Shown piece after piece: positions 52,154-61,000 of a DNA stretch of 64,000 nucleotides (within the stretch, counting starts at the first letter, position 1; every line of letters starts with the position of its first letter). The stretch covers positions 2,952,001 through 3,016,000 of the forward strand of contig NZ_CP060828.1 in assembly GCF_014489635.1 (NCBI RefSeq), read 5' to 3'. This stretch comes from Streptomyces roseirectus. GTDB lineage: Bacteria > Actinomycetota > Actinomycetes > Streptomycetales > Streptomycetaceae. Both the position numbers and the translations under genes were made by a program. Below the pieces are notes generated by a model. It made no database searches and had not been told where the DNA came from. It saw nothing but the letters and a program-made list of their open reading frames with translations.

Positions 52154-55100
52154 TCAGCGGCGGCCGTCGTAGGGGCGGCCTGTTCTGTCCCGGCCTCGCC
52201 GCAGTTCCGTTCGCAGCAGCCGGGCGACGGGGTCGATCAGGCGGCGGGCGAGGTCGTCCAGGTCGGAGTCCTGGGGGGTGGGGGGCGAGGGCGGGGTGTC
52301 GGGCGTTTTGCGGGCGGCCGGGGTTGCCGGGTTCGCCGAGGTCGCCTGGGGCGCCGGGTTCCGTTGAACGGCCGTGTGGTGTGCGGGGGTTCGCGGGGCG
52401 GGGGTTCGTTGCACGGGGGGTTGCTGGGGGGTGGTCCGCTGGATCTGGGGGGTGGGTGCCTGGGGCGGTGGGGGTTGATTCAGCGGGGCGGCTTGGGAGT
52501 TGGTCACGGGGAGGGGGCGGGCGGGGACTACCCGTGGGGGGTGCGGGTGGTGGGGTGGGGTGGGGCGGACCACGGGGACTCGTTGAACTGTGGGGGTGGG
52601 AGCGGGGGTTGAGGCGGGGGTTGGGGTGCTTCGGGGGTGGGGGTGTGCGGGGGTGGCGGGTGTGGGTGCCGGGGGGTTTTGGGCGTGGCGTTGCACGGGG
52701 GTGTTGTGCTGGGTGAGCCGTTGCGTGGGCGCCGGGTCGGTGTTCGGTGGGGGTGGTGCGGTGGTTTGGGTGCCGGGCCAGCGGGGTGTCACCACCGGGG
52801 GGCGGGCGGAGACGGGGGCGGCGGAGGGGGCCATGCCCTGTGCTGTGTGGGTGTTGAGGGTGAGGGGGCGGGCGGGGAGGAGGGGGAGGGCGCGGTGAGT
52901 TGGGTGGGGTGGGGTGGGGGTGGTGCGGGTGGTGCCAGTGGTGGTCAGGGCTCGGGCGATGACCAGGGGGGTGGTGCCGGTGGTGGTTCGAGGGGTGCCC
53001 TTGGTTTCTTCGGCCGAGGAGCGGACTACGACGACTGGAGGCTTGTCGGAGTTGGCTGCCTGCGTTCGAACAGGAAAAGCGTGAGCATCAAGGGGTCCCC
53101 GGGAGGGCGGAGTTGGTGAGTTCGCCGGGGTTGGGGGAGCTGTGGGTGGTGTCGGTCGCGTCGGTGTCGGGTGGGCCGTCGGTGCGGTTGAGGTTGTTGG
53201 GGGCGTGGGTGTTGTCCGGGGGGCCCGGAGTACCGGAGTTGGTGGTGTCGTGGGGGTTGAGGGGCTTGCCTTGGTTCCGGGGGTTGCCGGAGTTGTCGGA
53301 GTTGTCGGGGGCGTTGATGCCAGGGGGGTCGGCGGAGTTGTAGGCGTCGCCGGGGCTGCCGGAGTCGTGAGGGGCGCCGGGGGTGAAGGGGGTGTCGGAG
53401 TTGTCGGAGCTGCCGGAGTTCTCTGGGCTGCCGGAGTTGCAGAAGTCGCCGGGGCTGAAGGGGCCGCCGGAGTTGCCGAGGTCGATGGGGATGCTGGAGT
53501 CGCCGAGGCCGACGGGGCGGTCCGAGTCGCCGAGGTCGATGGGGCTACCCGAGTCGCCGAGGGCGAAGGCATTGCCGGAGTCGCCGATGCCGACGGGGTT
53601 GCCAAAGTCGCCGGGGTCGAAGGCGTTGCCGGAGTCGCCGATGCCGACGAGGGTGCCGTAGTCGCCGCCCGCTGTACCTGCGGTCGGCCCGCCTCGCCCG
53701 CTCCCGCGCTACCCCCCTCGCTCACCGACCTCCGCAACGGAGCCACCAACGGCCCCTTCTCCCCCGTCACTTGCCCAGACCCGACCTCGCCGCCCCCCTC
53801 CACGAGACGCCTCTGCACCGCACCCGCCGTCCCCAGCACCGGCGCACTCGGCCCCGTTCGCCCCTCGCGAGCCCCCGGCACCTGGGCGCTCGCGGGCAGC
53901 GCGGCCATCGGTGCGCCCAGTCCACCCCGCGCCCGCGCGCGCGAACTCTCCCGCGACGCGGGCGAGCCCGACGCAGGCGAAGCAGACGCGGACGCCCCAG
54001 CCGCAGGTGAGCCAGACGCGACGGAGCCAGACCCAGGGGAGCCACCGGAGACACCGGCCCCCTCCCCCTCCCGATGCACAACAGGCAACGCGGGCCCACC
54101 CGAAATCACGCCCCCAGCACCGGACGTCACCCCGTCCGAGGCCAACATCCGCGCAGTGGACGGCAGTTCCGTCATCGGCGCCCCGAGCGGGCTCCCCTCA
54201 CGACTCCCGGCCACCCGCCGCACAGGAGCACCAGACCCCGGCACCTCACCCGTCCCACCCGCACTCCGCACCACGGCAACTCGCCGCACCGGCACGGCAG
54301 TCCGCCGAGCCACAGTCAACTTCCCCCGCACAGAACGCGGCTGGACGACAGGCCGCGCCCCCTCCCCAACACCAACACCAACACCGGCACCGGCACCGGC
54401 ACCGGCAGCCTCCACCCGCTGAACAGCCGTCCCCGGAACACCCGCCCCTGGAACACCCGCCCCCGCAACAGGAGTCCGCGCCCCAGAAGCCTTCCCCCCG
54501 GAACCAGAAGCCGGTCCCCCAGAAGCCTTCGCTCCAGAAGCAGCAGCCCGCCCCTCGAAGCCTCGCTCACCAGAAACCCGTCCCCCGGAACCCCGCTCAC
54601 CAGAACCTCTCCCGCCAGCAGCCCGCCCCCCGGAGCCTCGCTCACCAGAAACCCGTCCCCCGGAACCCCGCTCACCAGAAGCCTGTCCCTCAGAAGCCCG
54701 CTCCCCGGAACCCCGCTCACGAGAACCCCGTCCCCGAGACCCACTCCCCCCAGCCTCCACCACCCGCTGAACCACATCCCCCTCAACCTCCTCCGCACCC
54801 CCCTCCCTCCGCACAGCCCGAAGCAGCAACGGCCCCCCGTCCACAGCCCCGGCCCGAGCCACACCAGCACGGGCAACCCCCCGCACCACCCCCGCCGGCG
54901 CCGAAGGCAACACCGCATGCCCCAGCCCGGATTCGAAGGACGGGTTCTGCCAGGCGGCCAGCCCGGCGCGGAACGTCAGCCCGTCGCTGACGCCGAGAGG
55001 CGCCCGGGACACGGTCAGCGGAGGCGGCGAGGTACGACGCCAGCCGCCGTCCCAGTCAGCGGGAACGGCGGAACCGGCAACGCCGGAGGGAGCAGCGGCG

Positions 55101-55216
55101 GACGCGTCGCCGTCAGCCCCGGCGGACGACGAACCCTCGTCCGGCCGACCGGCGGAGCCACCGGCCTCGCCCGGGGAGCCGACTCCCCCGCGGAACACCC
55201 GCCCCCACCACCCCAT
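52154..55216 (-). CDS. CIS-operon low-complexity protein of unknown function
   Basis: 1020 residues. A conserved-looking N-terminal region (about 1-130) opens MGWWGRVFRGG and includes LTVSRAPLGVSDGLTFRAGL and PSFESGLGHAVLPSAPAG. Next come a Gly/Arg/Ser/Glu repeat zone (about 165-290: GERGSGGRVSG units), a mixed zone, a Pro/Thr/Ala/Ser zone (about 480-960) and a compact helical end, SDLDDLARRLIDPVARLLRT, then ELRRGRDRTG. DNA repeats of about 75 bases occur in the Gly/Arg zone. The ATG is 3 bases past the DUF6760-like stop, in the same operon. No signal peptide, membrane helix or toxin motif. It could be a scaffold, a cargo carrier or a tether. I do not recognise its family. Confidence 0.7.
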   Translation of the reverse strand: MGWWGRVFRGGVGSPGEAGGSAGRPDEGSSSAGADGDASAAAPSGVAGSAVPADWDGGWRRTSPPPLTVSRAPLGVSDGLTFRAGLAAWQNPSFESGLGHAVLPSAPAGVVRGVARAGVARAGAVDGGPLLLRAVRREGGAEEVEGDVVQRVVEAGGSGSRGRGSRERGSGERASEGQASGERGSGGRVSGERGSGGRAAGGRGSGERGSGGRVSGERGFEGRAAASGAKASGGPASGSGGKASGARTPVAGAGVPGAGVPGTAVQRVEAAGAGAGAGVGVGVGEGARPVVQPRSVRGKLTVARRTAVPVRRVAVVRSAGGTGEVPGSGAPVRRVAGSREGSPLGAPMTELPSTARMLASDGVTSGAGGVISGGPALPVVHREGEGAGVSGGSPGSGSVASGSPAAGASASASPASGSPASRESSRARARGGLGAPMAALPASAQVPGAREGRTGPSAPVLGTAGAVQRRLVEGGGEVGSGQVTGEKGPLVAPLRRSVSEGGSAGAGEAGRPQVQRAATTAPSSASATPATPSTPATLATPSASATPAMPSPSATRVAPSTSATRTAPSASATPASPSTSATPAAPSAPATSATPAAQRTPAAPTTPTPPSPPAPLTTPAAPATPTTPPTPLASTPPTTPTTPATPGTKASPSTPTTPPTPVLRAPRTTPTPPTTSTAPTAHPTPTRPTPPTAPPTPANSPTPPSRGPLDAHAFPVRTQAANSDKPPVVVVRSSAEETKGTPRTTTGTTPLVIARALTTTGTTRTTPTPPHPTHRALPLLPARPLTLNTHTAQGMAPSAAPVSARPPVVTPRWPGTQTTAPPPPNTDPAPTQRLTQHNTPVQRHAQNPPAPTPATPAHPHPRSTPTPASTPAPTPTVQRVPVVRPTPPHHPHPPRVVPARPLPVTNSQAAPLNQPPPPQAPTPQIQRTTPQQPPVQRTPAPRTPAHHTAVQRNPAPQATSANPATPAARKTPDTPPSPPTPQDSDLDDLARRLIDPVARLLRTELRRGRDRTGRPYDGRR

Positions 55217-55219
55217 CCC

Positions 55220-55378
55220 TCAACCCCCTTCGTTCACACGGGTGTTGATCCGTGCGATCTCAGCCACCCACTGCCGCCGCTCCTCGTGCGTGAGGTCAAG
55301 GATCTCCTCGCGCTGCCAGTGGAAGTGATAGGCGACGTACGCGACCTCCTCCCGCAGCCGGGCGGGCGCGTACGTCAC
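55220..55378 (-). CDS. DUF6760-like small CIS protein
   Basis: 52 residues: starts MTYAPARLREEVAYVAYHFH, then EEILDLTHEERRQW, ending INTRVNEGG. The YHFHW-x-EEIL-x-L-x-x-x-ER-x-x-WV pattern is that of the very small proteins following the hub chaperone in CIS and phage clusters (as T4 gp28/lambda gpT-like products). The GTG overlaps the preceding stop as GTGA, and the low-complexity gene follows after 3 bases. The conserved Trp/His/Glu pattern and double coupling support it as real despite its size. Confidence 0.83.
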   Translation of the reverse strand: MTYAPARLREEVAYVAYHFHWQREEILDLTHEERRQWVAEIARINTRVNEGG

Positions 55379-55863
55379 GATTCCCCCAGGCGCCCACCGG
55401 AGAGGTCGACCTCGAAGCCGCCTTCGCAGTGCGGACAGGTGACCGCCGCGCGGGTGTGCCCCTCGCTGTTGATGCGGCGGTAGAAGTCCTGGAGGAAGGC
55501 GACGTCGGTGGCGTACATCCGCTCGACGACCCCCGCGTGGACGTCGCTGATGCTGCCCAGCCGGGTGATGACCTGGCTGAGCAGCACGACGCTGAGGTAC
55601 GCGGGGTTCTCCTTGACCCGCAGGTCGATCTGCGGGCGCAGTTCGTCGCGGGCGGTGGCGAGGCGCATGACGCCGTGCCGGTGGACCGTGCCGTTCTCGT
55701 CGACGTACCCGCGCGGCAGTTCGAACTCGAACTCGGTGCGCAGGCCGTTGTCCTGGACGGGCGCGGCGGCGGGCGCCGCGGGTGCGGCGGCCCGTTCCTG
55801 CGTCGGCTCGGTCGCCTGGAGGATCTCCTCCAGGTTGCCCGCCGTGACCGTGCGTCGCCTCAT
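55375..55863 (-). CDS. T4-type baseplate hub assembly chaperone candidate
   Basis: 162 residues. A disordered start (MRRRTVTAGNLEEILQATEP, then Ala/Pro-rich), followed by TEFEFELPRGYVDENGTVHR, LATARDELRPQIDLRVKENP and LSQVITRLGSISDVHAGVVE. The end CPHCEGGFEVDLSGG holds a zinc-knuckle-like CxxC. This matches the protein usually found between tube and hub genes in CIS clusters and annotated as the T4 baseplate hub chaperone group. ATG overlaps the tube 1 stop as ATGA. Assignment is by pattern and position. Confidence 0.72.
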   Translation of the reverse strand: MRRRTVTAGNLEEILQATEPTQERAAAPAAPAAAPVQDNGLRTEFEFELPRGYVDENGTVHRHGVMRLATARDELRPQIDLRVKENPAYLSVVLLSQVITRLGSISDVHAGVVERMYATDVAFLQDFYRRINSEGHTRAAVTCPHCEGGFEVDLSGGRLGES

Positions 55864-56300
55864 TCGACGATGATCTCCTCGAACACGATCGTCACCGTCT
55901 CCGTGGCCGCGGCCGACTCGCCCGCCTTGAGGGAGGGGCCCTCCCACTTGGAGGCCCAGCCCTGCATGAGCTGGATGCGGCGCACGGTGTTGCCCTCGGT
56001 GTCCTTGATCTCGATGGTGAGGTTCTGCCGGGCGGAGTTGACGGCCCCGTTGTTCAGGGTCTCCTTGATCCACTCGGTGAACTCGCTGCTCTGGTCGAGT
56101 CCTCGGGTGATCGTGATCTCGCCGGCCTGCCGGGCACCCGGCTGCTTGCGGATGATCTGCTTGCCCTCGGCGCTGACCTGGCGGACCTCGACGACCTCTT
56201 CCTCGACGGTCAGCCCGCTGATCTCCTGGATCGACTCCACGAGGTAGCCGCCGAGCTGTACGCCGAAGACGTGGGTGGAAAGCGCGTCCCCTGTTGCCAT
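55860..56300 (-). CDS. CIS inner tube protein 1
   Basis: 146 residues, gp19/Afp1-like: MATGDALSTHVFGVQLGGYL, ISGLTVEEEVVEVRQVSAEG, KQPGARQAGEITITRGLDQS and WEGPSLKAGESAAATETVTI. It follows the sheath gene directly (34 bases), as the main shaft tube does in most CIS loci, so it is taken as the principal tube subunit. Start ATG 56300. The stop overlaps the hub-chaperone start. Confidence 0.93.
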   Translation of the reverse strand: MATGDALSTHVFGVQLGGYLVESIQEISGLTVEEEVVEVRQVSAEGKQIIRKQPGARQAGEITITRGLDQSSEFTEWIKETLNNGAVNSARQNLTIEIKDTEGNTVRRIQLMQGWASKWEGPSLKAGESAAATETVTIVFEEIIVE

Positions 56301-56334
56301 GACTGTCTTTCAACCTTCCTGTTCAACCCGCGAG

Positions 56335-57879
56335 TTACTCGTCGACGAGGCTGGTGCTGTCGGAGAACTGGGCCAGCCGGAACACCACGAACTCCGCGGG
56401 CTTGACCGGCGAGACGCCGATCTCGCAGACGACCCGGCCCTGGTCGATGGACTCCTGCGGGTTGTTGTCGCGGTCGCACTTCACGTAGAACGCCTCTTCG
56501 GCGGTCCGGCCGAACAGGGCGCCCCGGCGCCACTCCTCGGTGAGGAACGCGGTGACGTTGCGCCGGATGCTGGACCACAGGCGGTCGTCGTTCGGCTCGA
56601 AGACGACCCACTGGGTGCCCAACAGGATGGACTCTTCGAGGTAGTTGAAGAGGCGGCGGACGTTCAGGTAGCGCCACGCCGGGTCCGAGGAGAGGGTGCG
56701 GGCGCCCCAGATCCGGATGCCCCGGCCCGGGAAGGCGCGGACGCAGTTGACGCCGATCGGGTTCAGCAGGTCCTGTTCGCCCTTGCTGAGCCGCAGTTCG
56801 AGGTCGACCGCGCCCCGGATCACCTCGTTCGCGGGCGCCTTGTGCACCCCGCGCTCGGCGTCGCTGCGCGCCCACACGCCGGCGACGTGGCCGCTCGGCG
56901 GGACGGTCGTGTTGTGCCCGGCCGCCGGGTCGAAGACCCGCACCCAGGGGTAGTACAGGGTCGCGTACCGGGAGTCGTACCCGGCCTCGTCGTTGCGCCA
57001 GGCCCGCACCTGCTGGGCGTTCAGTCCGGGCGGGGTGTCCAGGACGGCGACCCGGTCGCCCATCTGCTCACAGTGCGAGATCACCGCGAGCTGCACGGTC
57101 CGTACGCCCTCGGCGTCGATGTCCCCGCGCTGGAACGCGCTCATCAGGTCCGGGACGGCGACCATCGTGATCTCGTCGATCGTCTCCAGGCCGCCGAAGC
57201 CGGTCCGCGCGCCCGCGTCGCCGACGTACTCCGCCGCGTCGATGCGGACGACCTCGCCGGCGCCGTTCGCCGCGGGCGTGGCCGGGGCGTCCGGGACCGC
57301 CAACGTCTGGCTCGCCGGGCGGGTCTGCTGGGCGCCGCGCTGCTCGGTGACCTCGATCAGCTTCGAGGCGCGGGTCTGCGTGACCACGTACCCCTTGACG
57401 TTCTTCCGCGACGACGTCTCGTACGTCTCCACGACCTGGTCGCCCCGCTTGACCAGCAGCTTGAACCGGTCCTCCGGCGGGTTCTCCCCGTCGGCGTCCG
57501 CGATCTCCACGGAGATTCCGCTGACGCCGGGCCGCGCGGCGACCAGGAACCCGCCGAGTTCGACGGGCTCAACGGCCTTGGGCGGAGCGGACGTCGTCCC
57601 GGCGGGCTCGTCCGCGGAGCCGCCGATCCGCACGATGTACGCGGCCCCGCCCCCGTTGGAGAAGTAGCCGTAGACAGCGTGCGCGAGGTACGTCCCCTCG
57701 ACGAACCCGCCGAACACCCGCGTGTACTGGTCCCAGCTGGTCACCAACGTGGGCGCGTGAAAAGGCCCTTGCCCGGCGAACCCGACAAACGCGGCAACCG
57801 CGGTCCCGACCCCCTCGATCGGCCGAGCACCGGACTGCACCTCCTCCACATACACACCTGGTGTGAGGTACGTCGGCAT
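56335..57879 (-). CDS. CIS contractile sheath protein
   Basis: 514 residues of the phage-tail-sheath family: the hallmark start PTYLTPGVYVEEVQSGARPI, GVGTAVAAFVGFAGQGPFHA and the C-terminal EYGFVV-like region (VCEIGVSPVKPAEFVVFRLA then QFSDSTSLVDE). The sheath wraps the tube and contracts to drive it into the target or, for Streptomyces CIS, out of place inside the own cell. AAGGAG lies 6 bases before ATG 57879. It heads the main structural operon, with a 1.06-kb non-coding gap upstream that must carry its promoter. Confidence 0.95.
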   Translation of the reverse strand: MPTYLTPGVYVEEVQSGARPIEGVGTAVAAFVGFAGQGPFHAPTLVTSWDQYTRVFGGFVEGTYLAHAVYGYFSNGGGAAYIVRIGGSADEPAGTTSAPPKAVEPVELGGFLVAARPGVSGISVEIADADGENPPEDRFKLLVKRGDQVVETYETSSRKNVKGYVVTQTRASKLIEVTEQRGAQQTRPASQTLAVPDAPATPAANGAGEVVRIDAAEYVGDAGARTGFGGLETIDEITMVAVPDLMSAFQRGDIDAEGVRTVQLAVISHCEQMGDRVAVLDTPPGLNAQQVRAWRNDEAGYDSRYATLYYPWVRVFDPAAGHNTTVPPSGHVAGVWARSDAERGVHKAPANEVIRGAVDLELRLSKGEQDLLNPIGVNCVRAFPGRGIRIWGARTLSSDPAWRYLNVRRLFNYLEESILLGTQWVVFEPNDDRLWSSIRRNVTAFLTEEWRRGALFGRTAEEAFYVKCDRDNNPQESIDQGRVVCEIGVSPVKPAEFVVFRLAQFSDSTSLVDE

Positions 57880-58210
57880 GCTCGCTCCTTCACGTTCCTG
57901 ACAGGCACCTGTGTCCAGGCCGAGTCTCCGCACCCCCCACTCTTCACACCAGGCCCCATCAGCCACCCCCAGGGGCAACCCCCCCTGCCCACCCGCCCCC
58001 CACACTTGCCCTCCCGGTGCCCACCCCACTCCCGAACACCCCTCACCCAAACGACCTGGTGGGAACGGGGACGGGGAGGGAGGGAGAGACGGAAGGGGCG
58101 ACGCGCACACCCCCAGGCGCTCGGCGGAGAACCGGCCAACCGAAAGCCACGTCGGGGGAGGCGCCACGAAATCCGTGAACCGGGAGGAGTGGCGTCCCGT
58201 CAGACGGCGG

Positions 58211-58375
58211 AACCATGCGGGGCCGCCGCCCTTCGCCCCGAGCCGAAGCGGCGGCCACCGACCAGCCCACCCGCCCGCAGCGTGGTCCGCCCGCAAACAC
58301 CGGTACCCGACGCGCTGGCCAGCCGACCCACTCGCTCCACGCCGGTACACCCCCGGCGAGACGTGGCCCTCAGCG
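58211..58375. repeat. dispersed repeat copy A (related to 19089-19235)
   Basis: Shares ACCATGCGGGGCCG, GAGCCGAAGCGGC, CCAGCCCACC and CGCCGGTACACC-type blocks in the same order with the 19.1-kb gap. Not coding. Confidence 0.55.
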
Positions 58376-58500
58376 GGGCAGCCGACGGCTGCGGACACAC
58401 CGGGTCACATCGGGGTGCCGCCGAGCCGAGGTACCGCCGGCCCGCGTGGCCCGCGTCGGGGTACTTCCGCTCGCAAGCTGCACGCGCCACACCCCGGCGA

Positions 58501-58930
58501 GCAAGCCGGCCGCCGCCCAGCCCCCGGCCGGGGACGAACGTCCCGCACGATCACGCCACTTGGCAGGACGCCACCCCCCACTCGCCCCGGCGCCGCCCCA
58601 CTCCGCGCACCCCGGGCAGCACAGCCCCGCCCAACCACCCGGCACGAGCCCTCGCCCGCCGACGCCCGTCCGCCCTCAAGCCAGTTCCCGCGCCCCGGCG
58701 GGCAAGCCGGCCGCCGCCTCGACTCCGGCCGGGGACGAACGGTCCGGGCGATCACGCCGCTTGACGGCCACGCCCCTTGGCGGGACACCGCCTCACCCCG
58801 CCGCCCCACCGCTATCGCTCACCGCCCAACTCCAGGCACCCCGGGCAGCACAGCCCCGCCCAGCCGCACCGGCACGAGCCCTCGCCCGCCGACGCCTACC
58901 CGCCCGCAGGCCAGTTCCCGCGCCCCCGAT
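58501..58930. repeat. imperfect tandem duplication, about 200-230 bp units
   Basis: GCAAGCCGGCCGCCGCC occurs at 58501 and 58702, GGGCAGCACAGCCCCGCCCA near 58614 and 58843, and CCAGTTCCCGCGCCCC at 58681 and 58911. The second copy has about 28 extra bases. Confidence 0.75.
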
Positions 58931-58942
58931 CCCGCCGCCCCC

Positions 58943-61000
58943 TCAGGCCCCCAACGCCTCCCCCAAATACGGTCCGAACTCCCCCGCCAGTACCAACCGC
59001 CCCAGCTTCCGGTACTCCTGGGCGATCGCGGTGATGAGGAGGGTCATGGTGAGGGGCCCGCCCGACTCCGCCGCGAGGTATGCCGCGGTCACCACGCAGG
59101 CCCGGATGGAACCCCCCGCGAGTTCGAAGTGGTCCGCGCAGAAGGGGAGGTCGAGGTCGGCGGCACGCGGAAGGTGGGGGCCGAGGGAGCGGTCCCAGAG
59201 GGCGAGGCGGTGGGGCGCGTCGGGGACGGGGAAGTCGGCGATGACGTCGAGGCGTCGGGTGAACGCCTCGTCGAGGTTGGCACGGAGGTTGGTGGTGAGG
59301 ACGGCGATCCCGTCGAAGGACTCCATCCGCTGGAGGAGGTACGCGGACTCGATGTTGGCGTGCCGGTCGTGCGCGTCCTTCACCTCCGACCGCTTCCCGA
59401 AGATCGCGTCGGCCTCGTCGAACAGCAGCACCGCGTTCACGGCGGACGCCTCCGTGAAGATCCGCTCCAGGTTCTTCTCGGTCTCCCCGATGTATTTGTC
59501 GACGACGGTCGACAGGTCGACGACGTACAGATCCATCCCCAGATCCGCCGCGACCACCTCCGCCGACATCGTCTTCCCGGTCCCCGACTCCCCCGCGAAC
59601 AGGGCGATCACGCCCCGCCCCCGCCCGCCCCCGGGCCGCATCCCCCACTCCCCCAGCACCTGTTCCCGGTGCCGCGCCCGCAACGCCAGCTCCCGCAGCC
59701 GCCGGTGCGTGGCCGGCGGCAGCACGAGGTCGTCCCACCCCACCCCCGGCTCGATGCGCCGCGCCAGCCGTTCGAGCCCGGCCCCGTTCTGCGCCCGCAC
59801 GGCGGCCCGCAGATCGTCCACCCCGACGGCCCGCCCCTCCAACGCCGCCGTCCGCACGGCCACTTCGGCCGCCCGCCGCACCTGCCCGGAGTCGAGCCGG
59901 TGCGCGGCCACTGCACGCGCAAGGCTCTCGACGTCGGCCGCCCCCGCTCCCCCGGCCTCCTTGAGCGCGTACCGCCACCGCTCGGCCTGCCGCTCCCCCG
60001 ACAGCACCGGCACCCCCAGCACCACCGGCGCCCGCTCCCCCCACCCCGGATCCCACCCCCCGCTCCCGTGCACCACCACCGGCACCCCCCGCAGCGTCCC
60101 CGTCAACTCCCGCAGCACCCGCGCCCGTTCACCGGGCTCCCCCGGCAACGCCTCGACCGGCCCCACCACCACTCCCGCCCCGACGAGCCGAGCCTCCCGG
60201 GCAGCCAGCCCCGCGAGCGCCCCGACTTCCGTTCCCCGCCGCCCGATCACTCCCGCGTCCAGCACGACCGGCCGCACCCCACCGCCCCGCAGGGCAGCCA
60301 CCGCCACCCCCTCCGCGTCCCCGCCCCGACTCCGCAGATACACCAGCCCACCCCGAGCGGCGTCCGCCACCCGCCGCACCAACTCCCCCTCGGCGACGAC
60401 GTCTTCGGGCACAACTCCCAGCACCCCACCCAGCCGCGCATCAGGCCGCGCGGACCCGAGCAGATGCCCGGCGACCCGGTCCGGCACCACCAACACCCGT
60501 GACAGCGGCGGCCGTTCCCCCTCCCCGACCTCGACGAGCCCCCCGTCGACCAGCGGTGCCCCCGGCGCCAGCCGGAACCGCGCCGCCGACGCCCCCGCGA
60601 GCCCGCACAGTTCGAGCGCTAGCCCGACGGTCGGCCGGCGCCGCGTCAGATCGTCGTTGAGGTAGCCGTACAGCCGCTCGAACCGCGCGTCCAGATCGGG
60701 CGCGACGGCGACCAGCAGCAGGTCGAGATCCAGCGCCGTCAGCCCGAACCGCCCGGCGAGCGCCCCGAGTACGGACCCCTCGCCGGGCCGCCAGGGCGCG
60801 TGCGGCGGCACGTCGAGCCCGCCGGTGTCGTCGAGGATCCGCACGACGGCGTCGTCCGTGAGGTACTGGCCCCGGTACGGGTCGTCGGGTTCGGGGTCGA
60901 CGGCCCGCCGCGCGGCGACGGCGGCCCGCACCCGCTGCTCGACGACCTCCAGCCGCTCCCACAACTCCCGTTCCCCGGCGCCGATTTCGCCACCCGTCAC
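58943..61000 (-). CDS. CIS-associated AAA+ ATPase
   Basis: 685 residues. The N-terminal half (1-440) is a helical domain unique to CIS ATPases. The AAA+ core has Walker A FAGESGTGKT (about 466-475), Walker B NAVLLFDEADAIFG, sensor-1 LTTNLRANLD and the arginine finger region FTRRLDVIADF. All ATPase residues look intact. CIS ATPases (Afp15, PVC15 type) are needed for assembly or disassembly of the particle. GTG at 61000 overlaps the DUF4255 stop as GTGA. It ends 1.06 kb before the sheath gene. Confidence 0.92.
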   Translation of the reverse strand: MTGGEIGAGERELWERLEVVEQRVRAAVAARRAVDPEPDDPYRGQYLTDDAVVRILDDTGGLDVPPHAPWRPGEGSVLGALAGRFGLTALDLDLLLVAVAPDLDARFERLYGYLNDDLTRRRPTVGLALELCGLAGASAARFRLAPGAPLVDGGLVEVGEGERPPLSRVLVVPDRVAGHLLGSARPDARLGGVLGVVPEDVVAEGELVRRVADAARGGLVYLRSRGGDAEGVAVAALRGGGVRPVVLDAGVIGRRGTEVGALAGLAAREARLVGAGVVVGPVEALPGEPGERARVLRELTGTLRGVPVVVHGSGGWDPGWGERAPVVLGVPVLSGERQAERWRYALKEAGGAGAADVESLARAVAAHRLDSGQVRRAAEVAVRTAALEGRAVGVDDLRAAVRAQNGAGLERLARRIEPGVGWDDLVLPPATHRRLRELALRARHREQVLGEWGMRPGGGRGRGVIALFAGESGTGKTMSAEVVAADLGMDLYVVDLSTVVDKYIGETEKNLERIFTEASAVNAVLLFDEADAIFGKRSEVKDAHDRHANIESAYLLQRMESFDGIAVLTTNLRANLDEAFTRRLDVIADFPVPDAPHRLALWDRSLGPHLPRAADLDLPFCADHFELAGGSIRACVVTAAYLAAESGGPLTMTLLITAIAQEYRKLGRLVLAGEFGPYLGEALGA

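Larger units (their letters stand above)
57880..58942. repeat. 1.06-kb non-coding gap inside the CIS cluster, with repeats
   Basis: No supported gene. It contains a copy of the dispersed repeat also seen near 19.1 kb (58211-58375) and an imperfect tandem duplication of about 200-230 bases (58501-58700 and 58702-58930). The sheath promoter should lie close to 57880-57960. Confidence 0.7.

Noticed and set aside
53142..54422. 426-codon plus-strand ORF within the 1020-residue CIS gene
   Set aside because: Val/Gly/Ala then Pro-rich low complexity with no ribosome-site support; the opposite frame is coupled to the operon.
52154..55216. 1020-residue protein as the CIS tape measure
   Set aside because: Tape measures are long helical proteins; this one is Pro/Gly-rich and mostly disordered. 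Kept as an open possibility only.
57911..60502. 863-codon plus-strand ORF across the CIS gap and ATPase
   Set aside because: Pro/Arg/His-rich shadow overlapping the AAA+ gene, whose Walker motifs are on the minus strand.
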